Source: Muribaculaceae bacterium (lineage in GTDB: Bacteria; Bacteroidota; Bacteroidia; Bacteroidales; Muribaculaceae). Taken from it: a stretch of DNA of 41,544 nucleotides. The position numbers were made by a program, and so were the translations under genes. This document shows, one piece after another, positions 1 to 7,010 of the stretch. Every line of letters begins with the position of its first letter. Positions within the stretch are counted from its first letter, which is position 1. The notes under the pieces were generated by a model. The model was not told the DNA's origin and did no database searches. It saw only the letters and a program-made list of their open reading frames with translations. The stretch is from contig JAFSPZ010000009.1 of the NCBI GenBank assembly GCA_017451225.1, positions 1-41,544 of the forward strand, in the 5' to 3' direction.

Positions 1-26
1 CATGCTAGTAATGTAATCTTTTTCAT
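1..26 (-). CDS. Start of a secreted protein, cut by the left window edge
   Basis: An ATG at 26-24 opens a frame reading MKKITLLA and running off the window. A Lys-Lys start followed by hydrophobic residues is the beginning of a Sec signal peptide, as in other exported proteins here. A perfect -7 box (TATATTTG) lies about 80 bases upstream, which supports a real gene start. Nothing can be said about function. Confidence 0.6.
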
Positions 27-104
27 AGACTTACGTTTTTGTTAAATAAAAATTTTTATTTGTTAAACACTAAAATAAATTGTATACCTTATCAAAACAT
101 TGTG

Positions 105-112
105 CAAATATA
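105..112 (-). promoter_or_regulatory. Bacteroidetes -7 box of the left-edge gene
   Basis: On the minus strand the sequence is TATATTTG, an exact match to TAnnTTTG. No clear -33 TTTG is seen at the usual distance. It would give a leader of about 70 nt before the ATG at 26. Confidence 0.5.
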
Positions 113-165
113 TAGCTTTTTTTTTGATTGTTAATCATTTTACCAAAAAAATCTTCAAAAAAAGG

Positions 166-2220
166 TCATTTTTTGCGATTTTTGAGGGTTTTTTGGATTT
201 CAGAGGCAATATTTTGGGGTGAAAAGCCGAATTTTTCGTCCAAAATCTTGTATGGAGCCGATGCTCCAAAGTGATCAAGACCGAAAACGGTACCTCCATT
301 GACCGCATTTTGTAGTGTGGAGGGAAGTCCTGCGGTGAGTCCGAAGGTTGGTAATTCGGGTGGAATTACTTCGTTTTGATAATCCTGAGGCTGATTTTTG
401 AAAAGACCTATTGAAGGAATAGAGACAATCTGCACTCTGAATTCTTGATCTTCTTTGATGAGCTTTGCAGCTTCAACTAGGGTAGAGACCTCCGATCCAT
501 TGCCCACGAGTGTTATTTGTGGATTATCGTCTTTATATAATATGTAGGCTCCCTTCGTTGCTTGTAGTGCATCGTTGTAGCGGGCTGCATAGCCGTCACC
601 GTGTTGCGAGGGCAAGTCATTAATGTTCTGTCGCGAGAGGATGAGGGCTGTGGGAGTGAGTGTGTTCTCCATCGCCATCTTCCAGGCCACGGTGCACTCG
701 GCGCTGTCGGCAGGGCGCAATACGAGCATACTGTTGCGGCCGCTATGGTTTTTGAGCTCCTCCATGAGGCGGATTTGTGCCTCTTGCTCTACAGGCTCGT
801 GAGTGGGACCATCCTCTCCCACACGGAAAGCGTCGTGCGTCCAAATGAACTTCACTGGCAGCTCCATGAGTGCCGACAAGCGTACCGCGGGTTTCATGTA
901 GTCGCTGAAGACGAAGAATGTGCCGCAAGCAGCAATCATTCCTCCGTGCAGTGCAATGCCATTGATAAGAGCTGTCATGGCGAGCTCGCTAACGCCAGCC
1001 TGAAGGAATGCTCCCTCAAAGTCGCCGCGTGTGAATGCCTTGGTTTTCTTAAGGAATCCATCAGTCTTATCGCTGTTGGCAAGGTCGGCGCTCGACACAA
1101 TCATGTTGCCCACGTTCTGTGCAAGGGCGCCAAGCACATTGGCGCTCGAAGCACGAGTTGCAAGATTGGGCTTGTGCTCGATGGTAGCATAGTCGATTGC
1201 ATCAATTTCTCCTTTTATATAGCGTTCAAGTTGCGCTGCTTTCTCGGGGTTGGCATCACGCCAGGCTTGTTCTTTGGCTTTACGCTCGGCGACGATGGTA
1301 CGTAGCTGTTCAGCTCGCTTGCTGTAAAGCTCGGCTGCCTCGGGGAACACTTGCCAGGGATTGGCAGCGTCGCCGCCAAGATTCTCAATGGTCTTCTCGA
1401 AACTTGCTCCAGATTTGCTTAGTGGGTTGCCGTGGGTGCTGCACTGCCCTTCGAAGTTTGAACCGTCTTCGGTCACGCATCCACGTCCCATAATGGTCTT
1501 GCCAATGATGATGGTGGGGCGCTCTGTTTCTTGTTGTGCCTTAACAATTGCGTCGGCGATGGCAACGGGGTCGGTGCCGTCAATCTCGATGACGTTCCAG
1601 TTCCAAGCGCGATATTTCATTGCGGTGTCTTCGCAGCTCACAGCATCGCACATTGTGGATAGCTGCACAGAGTTGCTGTCGTAGAACATGATGAGGTTGC
1701 TCAGCCCTAGTAGTCCTGCCAGTCGGCCAGCTTCTTGCGAAATACCTTCCTGTACACCGCCATCGCTGATGAATGCGTAGGTCTTGTGTGCGAAGACTTC
1801 GTCAAAATGTGCTGCGATGAATCGTTCGGCAATGGCACAGCCCACAGCCATCACGTGTCCCTGTCCTAGTGGACCGCTTGTGTTCTCCACTCCATGCTCA
1901 ACGTCGAGCTCCGGGTGGCCAGGTGTGATGCTTCCCCAGGAACGGAATGCCTTAATGTCGTCAATGCTGTATTTGCCGGTCATGAACAGGGTGGCATAAA
2001 GCATAGGTGACATGTGGCCAGGGTCAAGGAAGAAGCGGTCACGCGAGAACCAGCAAGGATCATCGGGGTCGTGAATAAGAAAAGAGCTGTAAAGAACATT
2101 GGCAAAGTCGGCTCCACCCATAGCGCCTCCAGGGTGGCCTGATTTGGCGTTCTCCACCATTGCAGCGGCAAGGATTCGTATGTTGTTTGCCGCGCGAGTC
2201 ATCAAATTATGGTTAATCAT
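166..2220 (-). CDS. tkt: Transketolase
   Basis: Transketolase transfers two-carbon ketol units between sugar phosphates in the non-oxidative pentose phosphate pathway, using thiamine diphosphate and a divalent metal in the cytosol. The 684-residue length is normal for the family. Visible features are the N-terminal SGHPGGAMG segment (about 27-35), the cofactor signature with SDGG (152-155, metal-binding Asp153) and Asn183 in DSNSVQL, then the pyrimidine-binding domain and the C-terminal domain. The first Gly of the usual GDG signature is Ser here, as in Bacteroides enzymes from memory. The ATG at 2220 places the first helix correctly. It is probably transcribed alone: a promoter lies just upstream and the preceding transporter gene has its own terminator. 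Confidence 0.97.
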   Translation of the reverse strand: MINHNLMTRAANNIRILAAAMVENAKSGHPGGAMGGADFANVLYSSFLIHDPDDPCWFSRDRFFLDPGHMSPMLYATLFMTGKYSIDDIKAFRSWGSITPGHPELDVEHGVENTSGPLGQGHVMAVGCAIAERFIAAHFDEVFAHKTYAFISDGGVQEGISQEAGRLAGLLGLSNLIMFYDSNSVQLSTMCDAVSCEDTAMKYRAWNWNVIEIDGTDPVAIADAIVKAQQETERPTIIIGKTIMGRGCVTEDGSNFEGQCSTHGNPLSKSGASFEKTIENLGGDAANPWQVFPEAAELYSKRAEQLRTIVAERKAKEQAWRDANPEKAAQLERYIKGEIDAIDYATIEHKPNLATRASSANVLGALAQNVGNMIVSSADLANSDKTDGFLKKTKAFTRGDFEGAFLQAGVSELAMTALINGIALHGGMIAACGTFFVFSDYMKPAVRLSALMELPVKFIWTHDAFRVGEDGPTHEPVEQEAQIRLMEELKNHSGRNSMLVLRPADSAECTVAWKMAMENTLTPTALILSRQNINDLPSQHGDGYAARYNDALQATKGAYILYKDDNPQITLVGNGSEVSTLVEAAKLIKEDQEFRVQIVSIPSIGLFKNQPQDYQNEVIPPELPTFGLTAGLPSTLQNAVNGGTVFGLDHFGASAPYKILDEKFGFSPQNIASEIQKTLKNRKK

Positions 2221-2254
2221 TATATTTAATAATTTTATATTATATATTACGAGA

Positions 2255-2286
2255 CGAAGATACTAAATATTATAATAATGTGCAAA
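2255..2286 (-). promoter_or_regulatory. Promoter of the transketolase gene
   Basis: On the minus strand a -33 TTTG (2286-2283) is followed after 20 nt by TATCTTCG (2262-2255), one mismatch from TAnnTTTG. The ATG at 2220 lies about 30 nt beyond the expected start site. Confidence 0.5.
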
Positions 2287-2306
2287 TATTTTCTTGAAAA
2301 AGTGCG

Positions 2307-2339
2307 AAAAAAAAGGCACTGCCGTTTAGACAATGCCTT
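2307..2339 (-). terminator. Rho-independent terminator of the sugar transporter gene
   Basis: Read on the minus strand, a 9-bp stem (AAGGCATTG with CAGTGCCTT, one G-U pair) around a 9-nt loop is followed by eight T residues. It lies 24 nt after the transporter stop and before the transketolase promoter. Confidence 0.85.
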
Positions 2340-2362
2340 GTGATGTGTCATTATTTGGTGTT

Positions 2363-3679
2363 TTATTTGACAGGAATGTCGGTGTTCACGTTCTTGCATC
2401 CTGCTATTGCGTAGAAAAACAGGTAGGCAAGTCCCAGCAATGGAACGATGTAAGAAATCATGTAACCAAGTGAGCTGTCGGCGATTGCATTCTGGATAAG
2501 AGGCAGCACGCCACCACCCACAACCATCATCATGAAGATTCCGCTGGCTGCTGCGGTATATTTGCCCAGCCCCTCGGTGGCTAGGTTGAACACGCATGAC
2601 CACATTACCGAAGTGCAGAGGCCGCAAAGTACAAGTAACAATGCGCTCAGTGGAACGGTTTCCATAGCAAATCCGCTACCGGTGAACACTGGCATGGATG
2701 TTTGTGTCTCCTTGCCGATGAAAATTGCACAAAGTATGAGTGCCATGCCAATGATGGTTACCACGACCATCATTGTCTTGCTCGACACTTTGCTTGCAAT
2801 AGCGCCACCAATGATGCGGCCCACGAGCATGAGCAGCCAGTAGGTGCCTGCTACCATACCACCTATTGCAGCTGCATTGGCGAGCAGGCCAGCGCCCTTG
2901 GTTGTTGTGTCGCTCAAGTAGAAGTTGAGTGTTCCAGGTATGCCAACTTCGATTCCCACATAGATGAAGATGCCTATTGCGCCAAGCACAAAATGGCGGA
3001 ATTTCCAAGGTGAGTGCTCAAATTTGGTGTCCTTGGTGATTTTGCCAATTTCGGGATCTTTGATAGGTACAAATGCCAGTACAAGGAATGCTGCGGCAAA
3101 CACTGCCATTGCGATGTAAAGCACGAGATTGACGTCGGCAAAATCGCTTTCTTTGGTGAGTTCTCCAATGAGAGCGCCCACCAGCATTGGTGTGAATGTC
3201 GCTGCCAATGAGTTGAAGGTGCCACCAATCATGTTGAGCTGATTGCCTCGCTTGCCACCGCCACCAATGAGGTTGAGCATTGGGTTCACAACGGTGTTGA
3301 GCAAACATACTGAAACGCCTGAAACGAATGCGCCTAGCAAATAGATGGTATTGTCGGTGTATCCTTCTAGTGCTTCAAATCCTGAAAGGAACTGAACGAG
3401 CACACCTATAAATCCACAAAGAATGCCAAACATTGCAGTCTTTTTGTATCCAATTCTTGTCAACATTTTGCCAGCTGGTATTCCCATGAAGAAGTAGGCA
3501 AGAAAGTTCATGAAGTTGCCCATCATGGCTAGGAAGTTGGAGCCTCCCACCTCGGGGTCGTTCTTCATCACCACGCCTATTGGTGCAGCCAGGTTGGTTA
3601 CGAATGCGATCATCGCATAAAGGAACATCATCGTAATGATGGCGATGATGGAGCCATTCTTTTTTTGTTGCTGTGTCAT
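2363..3679 (-). CDS. FHS-family sugar MFS transporter (FucP/GluP-like)
   Basis: This is a proton-coupled inner-membrane sugar permease of the fucose:H+ symporter branch of the major facilitator superfamily. The 438 residues form about 12 hydrophobic segments. Family features include the N-terminal helix ending in TNLAAPIG, the early NFLAYFFMGIPAGKML segment with the loop IGYKK between helices 2 and 3, and the LNTVVNPMLNLIGGGGKRGNQLN stretch (given here only as a landmark, about residues 128-150) typical of glucose/galactose porters. The exact sugar cannot be told. It lies between yggS and tkt, with its own terminator downstream and a striking nested inverted repeat upstream. Its proximity to transketolase fits sugar catabolism, but that is inference. 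Confidence 0.88.
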   Translation of the reverse strand: MTQQQKKNGSIIAIITMMFLYAMIAFVTNLAAPIGVVMKNDPEVGGSNFLAMMGNFMNFLAYFFMGIPAGKMLTRIGYKKTAMFGILCGFIGVLVQFLSGFEALEGYTDNTIYLLGAFVSGVSVCLLNTVVNPMLNLIGGGGKRGNQLNMIGGTFNSLAATFTPMLVGALIGELTKESDFADVNLVLYIAMAVFAAAFLVLAFVPIKDPEIGKITKDTKFEHSPWKFRHFVLGAIGIFIYVGIEVGIPGTLNFYLSDTTTKGAGLLANAAAIGGMVAGTYWLLMLVGRIIGGAIASKVSSKTMMVVVTIIGMALILCAIFIGKETQTSMPVFTGSGFAMETVPLSALLLVLCGLCTSVMWSCVFNLATEGLGKYTAAASGIFMMMVVGGGVLPLIQNAIADSSLGYMISYIVPLLGLAYLFFYAIAGCKNVNTDIPVK

Positions 3680-3740
3680 GTTCTTGATAGTATTTTAATG
3701 TTAATAATTTATTTCAGGGTGGGCTGATAATTATAAAAGT

Positions 3741-3802
3741 TTGCCACATTTATTATCAAAAAAACGTGTAAAGTTACACAAAAATTTCAATAAATGTGGC
3801 AA
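3741..3802. repeat. Nested inverted repeat upstream of the sugar transporter
   Basis: Outer arms TTGCCACATTTATT (3741-3754) and AATAAATGTGGCAA (3789-3802) are perfect 14-bp inverted copies. Between them lies GTGTAAAGTTACAC (3766-3779), a second dyad with 6-bp arms. The structure sits 62 nt before the transporter ATG and 24 nt after the yggS stop. It could be an operator for a LacI-type or similar sugar regulator, a leader structure, or a T-poor terminator of yggS. Confidence 0.6.
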
Positions 3803-3825
3803 TAGTGTGTTTTTTTTAGAAAAAA

Positions 3826-4494
3826 TCAATACTCTCGTTGTCCGAAGATATCGGTGCCAATGCGAACAAGGGTTGCGCCGTGCTTGACGGCTACGGGCCA
3901 GTCGTCGCTCATGCCCATGCTTATTTCCTTGAATGCTGGATTGCTGGCAAAATACTTCTCGCGAAGAGTGCGGAATGTGTTGTGAACAAGCTCAAATTCG
4001 CTTGCCACTTGGTCCATGTCGTCGGTAAATGTTGCCATAGCCATTACGCCGGTTATGGTCACGTTACTAAGGTTGTTGAATGCACCATTTTCGGCAGCCT
4101 CAAGTATTTCATCAACCGCAAAACCGCTTTTTGTCTGTTCTTTAGCGACGTGTAGTTGAAGTAAAACATCAACGTGACGATCAATCCTCGCAGCCTCCTT
4201 GTCAACTAGTTGAAGCAATTGTGTAGAATCAATACTTTGGATAGTTGAGACCCAAGGCATTATCATGCGTACTTTATTCTTTTGCAAGTGGCCTATGAAG
4301 TGCCACTCGATGTCGGTGGGCATTTGTGGAGCCTTAGCTGCTAATTCTTGCGCTCGGTTCTCTCCGAAAATGCGTTGTCCTGCGTCATAGGCTTCCATTA
4401 TTCTCTCCACAGGGTGGAATTTAGACACTGCTACCAGCTTAATGCCGGCTGGGAGCTGTTCAGTAATGTGCTGTAGATTTTGAGCGATGGACAT
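3826..4494 (-). CDS. YggS/PROSC family PLP homeostasis protein
   Basis: This is a cytosolic PLP-binding protein with an alanine-racemase-type TIM barrel. The family buffers free pyridoxal phosphate and affects amino-acid balance rather than catalysing racemisation. The 222 residues match the usual size. Lys25 in LVAVSKFHP is the expected Schiff-base lysine. FGENRAQE (43-50), WHFIGHLQKNK, and the C-terminal MGMSDDWPVAVKHGATLVR phosphate-binding region followed by RIGTDIFG are all present. The gene starts 2 nt after the stop of the DUF4494 gene, so the two are almost certainly co-transcribed and probably translationally coupled. Confidence 0.95.
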   Translation of the reverse strand: MSIAQNLQHITEQLPAGIKLVAVSKFHPVERIMEAYDAGQRIFGENRAQELAAKAPQMPTDIEWHFIGHLQKNKVRMIMPWVSTIQSIDSTQLLQLVDKEAARIDRHVDVLLQLHVAKEQTKSGFAVDEILEAAENGAFNNLSNVTITGVMAMATFTDDMDQVASEFELVHNTFRTLREKYFASNPAFKEISMGMSDDWPVAVKHGATLVRIGTDIFGQREY

Positions 4495-4496
4495 GA

Positions 4497-4964
4497 TTAA
4501 TCTTCCTTCTCTTTTTTGTCGGCCAATGTCTCACTGAGGTTAGCTGCAAAGACGTCCATGAGAGGTGTTTCGTCGATTGCTGCAATTTCGTAGTCGAAAG
4601 CGGTTCCCTTCATGTTCTGAAGGAAGATGTCAAGCGCTTGCTTAAACTCCGAAGCTTGTACAAGCGAGTTGCTCGAAGTTTTTTTCTCGGCGGCGGTTTT
4701 CTCGTCGATAGTTATCATGTTGATTTTCACCTTGTACCAGCGGTCGCCACCTTCGTGGAAGAAGATGTCGTCATATTTTACTCGCTTGACAGCTGTAACA
4801 GCAAACTCGCCAGTTGTGGCAAATGGGCGCATCTCGTCGGTGATGCGTGCCTCGGCCTCGGTAAACGAAAGGGCATCAACTAGATAGGGTTCGGTCACTG
4901 TCTTTTGCGCACCGGTTTCAAGCGTGCGGTCATACTTCACTTTACATTCAAAATAGGTTGCCAT
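4497..4964 (-). CDS. DUF4494 domain protein
   Basis: This 155-residue cytosolic protein matches what I know of DUF4494, a Bacteroidetes-only family of unknown function. Recognisable parts are the N-terminal TYFECKVKYDRT, the YLVDALSFTEAEARI core (about 28-42) and the middle segment KVKINMITIDE. The charged tail ends in Lys/Glu-rich sequence. There is no signal peptide or membrane segment. It is the first gene of a two-gene operon with the YggS-type PLP protein (2-nt gap), and a -7 box lies about 65 nt upstream. The linkage is the only hint of function. Confidence 0.85.
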   Translation of the reverse strand: MATYFECKVKYDRTLETGAQKTVTEPYLVDALSFTEAEARITDEMRPFATTGEFAVTAVKRVKYDDIFFHEGGDRWYKVKINMITIDEKTAAEKKTSSNSLVQASEFKQALDIFLQNMKGTAFDYEIAAIDETPLMDVFAANLSETLADKKEKED

Positions 4965-5028
4965 AATGCAATATTATTATTTTGTTGATAATTATTGGTT
5001 TGTAATAGAAATGCTCTAAAAACAGGCA

Positions 5029-5036
5029 CAAAGGTA
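5029..5036 (-). promoter_or_regulatory. -7 box of the DUF4494-yggS operon
   Basis: The minus strand reads TACCTTTG, a perfect TAnnTTTG match, about 65 nt upstream of the DUF4494 ATG. It is back-to-back with the promoter of the divergent yigZ-like gene. Confidence 0.55.
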
Positions 5037-5057
5037 CAAAATAAAGCCGAGAAAACG

Positions 5058-5086
5058 TTGAGTGTGTGAAATATTTGTTATTTTTG
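5058..5086 (+). promoter_or_regulatory. Promoter of the YigZ-family gene
   Basis: TTG (5058-5060), 18 nt of spacing, then TATTTTTG (5079-5086), a perfect -7 match. The ATG at 5115 follows after about 20 nt of leader. Confidence 0.55.
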
Positions 5087-5114
5087 CACAAAGTTTCATG
5101 GGTTAGAGATACAT

Positions 5115-5711
5115 ATGAGTGATTTTTACAAGACGTTGAAGGGTGTGTCGCAAGGCATCTATAAGGAGAAGATGAGCAAGTTCATCGCTATTGCTCAGCC
5201 TGCTGCTACTGCCGATGAGGCAAAGGCGCTCATCAAGCAGATAGCCAACAAATATCATGATGCCCGACATTGCTGTTGGGCCTACATGATTGGCACTCAG
5301 CGCAACGAGTATCTCTCAAGTGACAATGGCGAGCCTAGTGGCACGGCAGGCAAACCCATTTTGGGTCAAATCAACTCATTTGGACTCACCAATGTGGTTA
5401 TAGCCGTTGTACGCTACTTTGGCGGCATCAAACTAGGAACGTCGGGACTTATTGTTGCCTATCGTGAAGCAGCTCGCACCGCCATCGAGGCTGGCGAGAT
5501 TCTTGAGTGCCACGAACAGGCAACCCTCTCATTCTCATTTCCTTATTTGGCTATGAACGACGTGATGAAACTCGTGAAGAGTGACGACTTGAAAGTGTTG
5601 GAGCAACAATTCGATAACGTGTGCTCAATGACTGTCCAAACCGATGCCGACAAGATGCCTGAGTTGCGTAGTCGCATTGCTAAAATTGATGGTACGTCAT
5701 TAAAAGAATAG
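5115..5711 (+). CDS. YigZ/IMPACT family protein
   Basis: This 198-residue cytosolic protein belongs to the YigZ (UPF0029/IMPACT) family, whose eukaryotic relative IMPACT modulates the GCN2 translation-stress pathway. The bacterial role is not settled. The N-terminal domain carries the family signature HDARHCCWAYMIG (about 49-61), DNGEPSGTAGKPIL (about 71-84) and VVRYFGGIKLGTSGL (about 99-113). The C-terminal part, from about 135, has the size and pattern of the DUF1949 ferredoxin-like domain. The ATG at 5115 lies shortly after a good promoter. It is divergent from the DUF4494-yggS operon and appears monocistronic. Confidence 0.93.
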   Translation: MSDFYKTLKGVSQGIYKEKMSKFIAIAQPAATADEAKALIKQIANKYHDARHCCWAYMIGTQRNEYLSSDNGEPSGTAGKPILGQINSFGLTNVVIAVVRYFGGIKLGTSGLIVAYREAARTAIEAGEILECHEQATLSFSFPYLAMNDVMKLVKSDDLKVLEQQFDNVCSMTVQTDADKMPELRSRIAKIDGTSLKE

Positions 5712-5761
5712 AGTATAATTTGCTAATAATGAGATTGTTTTATCAATTTTGTCGCAATAAC

Positions 5762-5791
5762 TTGCTATTTTGTAGCTTTTTTTTATCTTTG
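5762..5791 (+). promoter_or_regulatory. Promoter of the first dockerin-tailed gene
   Basis: TATCTTTG (5784-5791) is a perfect -7 box, with TTG at 5762-5764 and a 19-nt spacer. The next plausible start is ATG 6011, so the leader would be about 210 nt. Confidence 0.55.
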
Positions 5792-5844
5792 CATTTTCAA
5801 GAAAAATGAAGATGTCACTCAGTGGCAACATATTTGCCTTGTTT

Positions 5845-5870
5845 TTCAACAGAATACGTAATCTGTTGAA
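5845..5870 (+). other. Hairpin in a long 5' leader
   Basis: TTCAACAGA (5845-5853) and TCTGTTGAA (5862-5870) form a perfect 9-bp stem with an 8-nt loop. It lies in the leader between the promoter at 5784-5791 and the ATG at 6011. There is no T-run, so it is not a standard terminator. Nothing else is recognisable in 5712-6010. Confidence 0.4.
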
Positions 5871-6010
5871 TGATAACGTGCTGTTTTCTTCTCATTTTTG
5901 TGTTTTATATTTTTTCAAAATTCACCTTTTTACGGCAAACTCCGCTATGTCATGTTAAGTGTGAAGTTTCTTTTATTGTTATTAATACAAATAATAAAAT
6001 AATAGTTGTT

Positions 6011-6916
6011 ATGAAAAAGATTTCATTAATTCTATCGCTGCTAATTATGGCATCCACAGCACGGGCATTGCCATTTGTCACAACTCCTAATCCGTCGACC
6101 TATCCCATCCACTGGTATAAGTTGAAAATTGCTGGATACTACCTTTTCGCTAATTATAGTGAACTTGGTGCTACTCAATCGTCATCGTCTTCGGATGAAT
6201 ACTTATGGTGTTTTTTGCTTTCAAACACAGGAAAAATTGTGATATACAACAAAGCATTAGGAAAAAGCATGTGTGATGGATGGGAGTTTACACCTTATCT
6301 GTTTAGCCAATCGACAAATTACGTAGAAGAAGGTAGTGGAAACAATTTCTACATCTGTGCTAATATATTTGGTTCAAAAAGCTATATGGAATGCTATGAA
6401 GGTCAAATCACTTTTAGCCCTAACAGCGGAGATCCGGTTACAGCAATACAAGCTTTGGTAGAAGATTATATAGAACCAACGGGAACGCTTGTTTTCCCTG
6501 ATCCCACAGTATATGATGACCACTGCACCATAGAGTTCAACTATCACCCTGGTGAAGGAGACAGCGGCTGCGAGTTAAGATTATATATAAATGGAACGTG
6601 GGTGGGCATGCCCTATTCGATTCAACGTACCAATGAGGTGCAGATGGTGGAAGCCAAGGCTAAAGTAATATTCAGTAATCCTCGAATACGTCCAATTGAA
6701 GTCGCAAAATTTTTCGAGATTCCAGCGTTGGAAACGTCGAATGTCGCTGGCGATGTTAATGGTGACGGAATTGTTAGCAGTGTTGATGTCACTGCTCTCT
6801 ACAACTACTTGCTCAACGATGACAGCAGTGCAATTGTGAACGGTGACCAAAATAATGACGGTACTATCACAGCTGTAGATATCACCATCATTTATAATAT
6901 ACTTCTCGGGAACTAA
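6011..6916 (+). CDS. Secreted protein of unknown function with C-terminal dockerin-like domain
   Basis: The 301-residue product has a clear signal peptide (MKKISLILSLLIMASTARA, cleavage near 19). The middle, about 20-235, is rich in aromatic, Ser and Asn residues. It looks like an extracellular beta-structure but I do not recognise its family; a beta-trefoil-like fold is only a guess. The last 55 residues form a dockerin-like pair of calcium loops: GDVNGDGIVSSVD with LYNYLL, then NGDQNNDGTITAVD with IYNILLGN at the C-terminus. The same tail closes the proteins at 28336 and 35040. I chose ATG 6011 because it gives a normal signal peptide; an in-frame ATG at 5870 would add a non-signal extension. 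A terminator follows at 6944. Confidence 0.8.
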   Translation: MKKISLILSLLIMASTARALPFVTTPNPSTYPIHWYKLKIAGYYLFANYSELGATQSSSSSDEYLWCFLLSNTGKIVIYNKALGKSMCDGWEFTPYLFSQSTNYVEEGSGNNFYICANIFGSKSYMECYEGQITFSPNSGDPVTAIQALVEDYIEPTGTLVFPDPTVYDDHCTIEFNYHPGEGDSGCELRLYINGTWVGMPYSIQRTNEVQMVEAKAKVIFSNPRIRPIEVAKFFEIPALETSNVAGDVNGDGIVSSVDVTALYNYLLNDDSSAIVNGDQNNDGTITAVDITIIYNILLGN

Positions 6917-6943
6917 GTACTTTGCGCGTACAATATAAGTAAT

Positions 6944-6968
6944 AAGCGTCTCATTTTTTGAGGCGCTT
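6944..6968. terminator. Bidirectional terminator between convergent genes
   Basis: AAGCGTCTCA (6944-6953) pairs with TGAGGCGCTT (6959-6968) with one G-U pair and a 5-nt loop, followed by a T-rich run on the plus strand. It separates the dockerin-tailed gene from the convergent UGSC-like gene. Confidence 0.8.
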
Positions 6969-7010
6969 TTCGTTTTTATAGTTTATGAACATGACAAGAA
7001 TATTCCCTTG

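Noticed and set aside
601-1305. Long open frame on the plus strand opposite the transketolase gene
   Set aside because: It is the antisense shadow of a clearly conserved gene; the product has no recognisable domain, signal or promoter.
5870-6010. Upstream in-frame ATG extending the first dockerin-tailed protein by 47 residues
   Set aside because: It would bury the signal peptide inside the protein; ATG 6011 gives a normal exported precursor.
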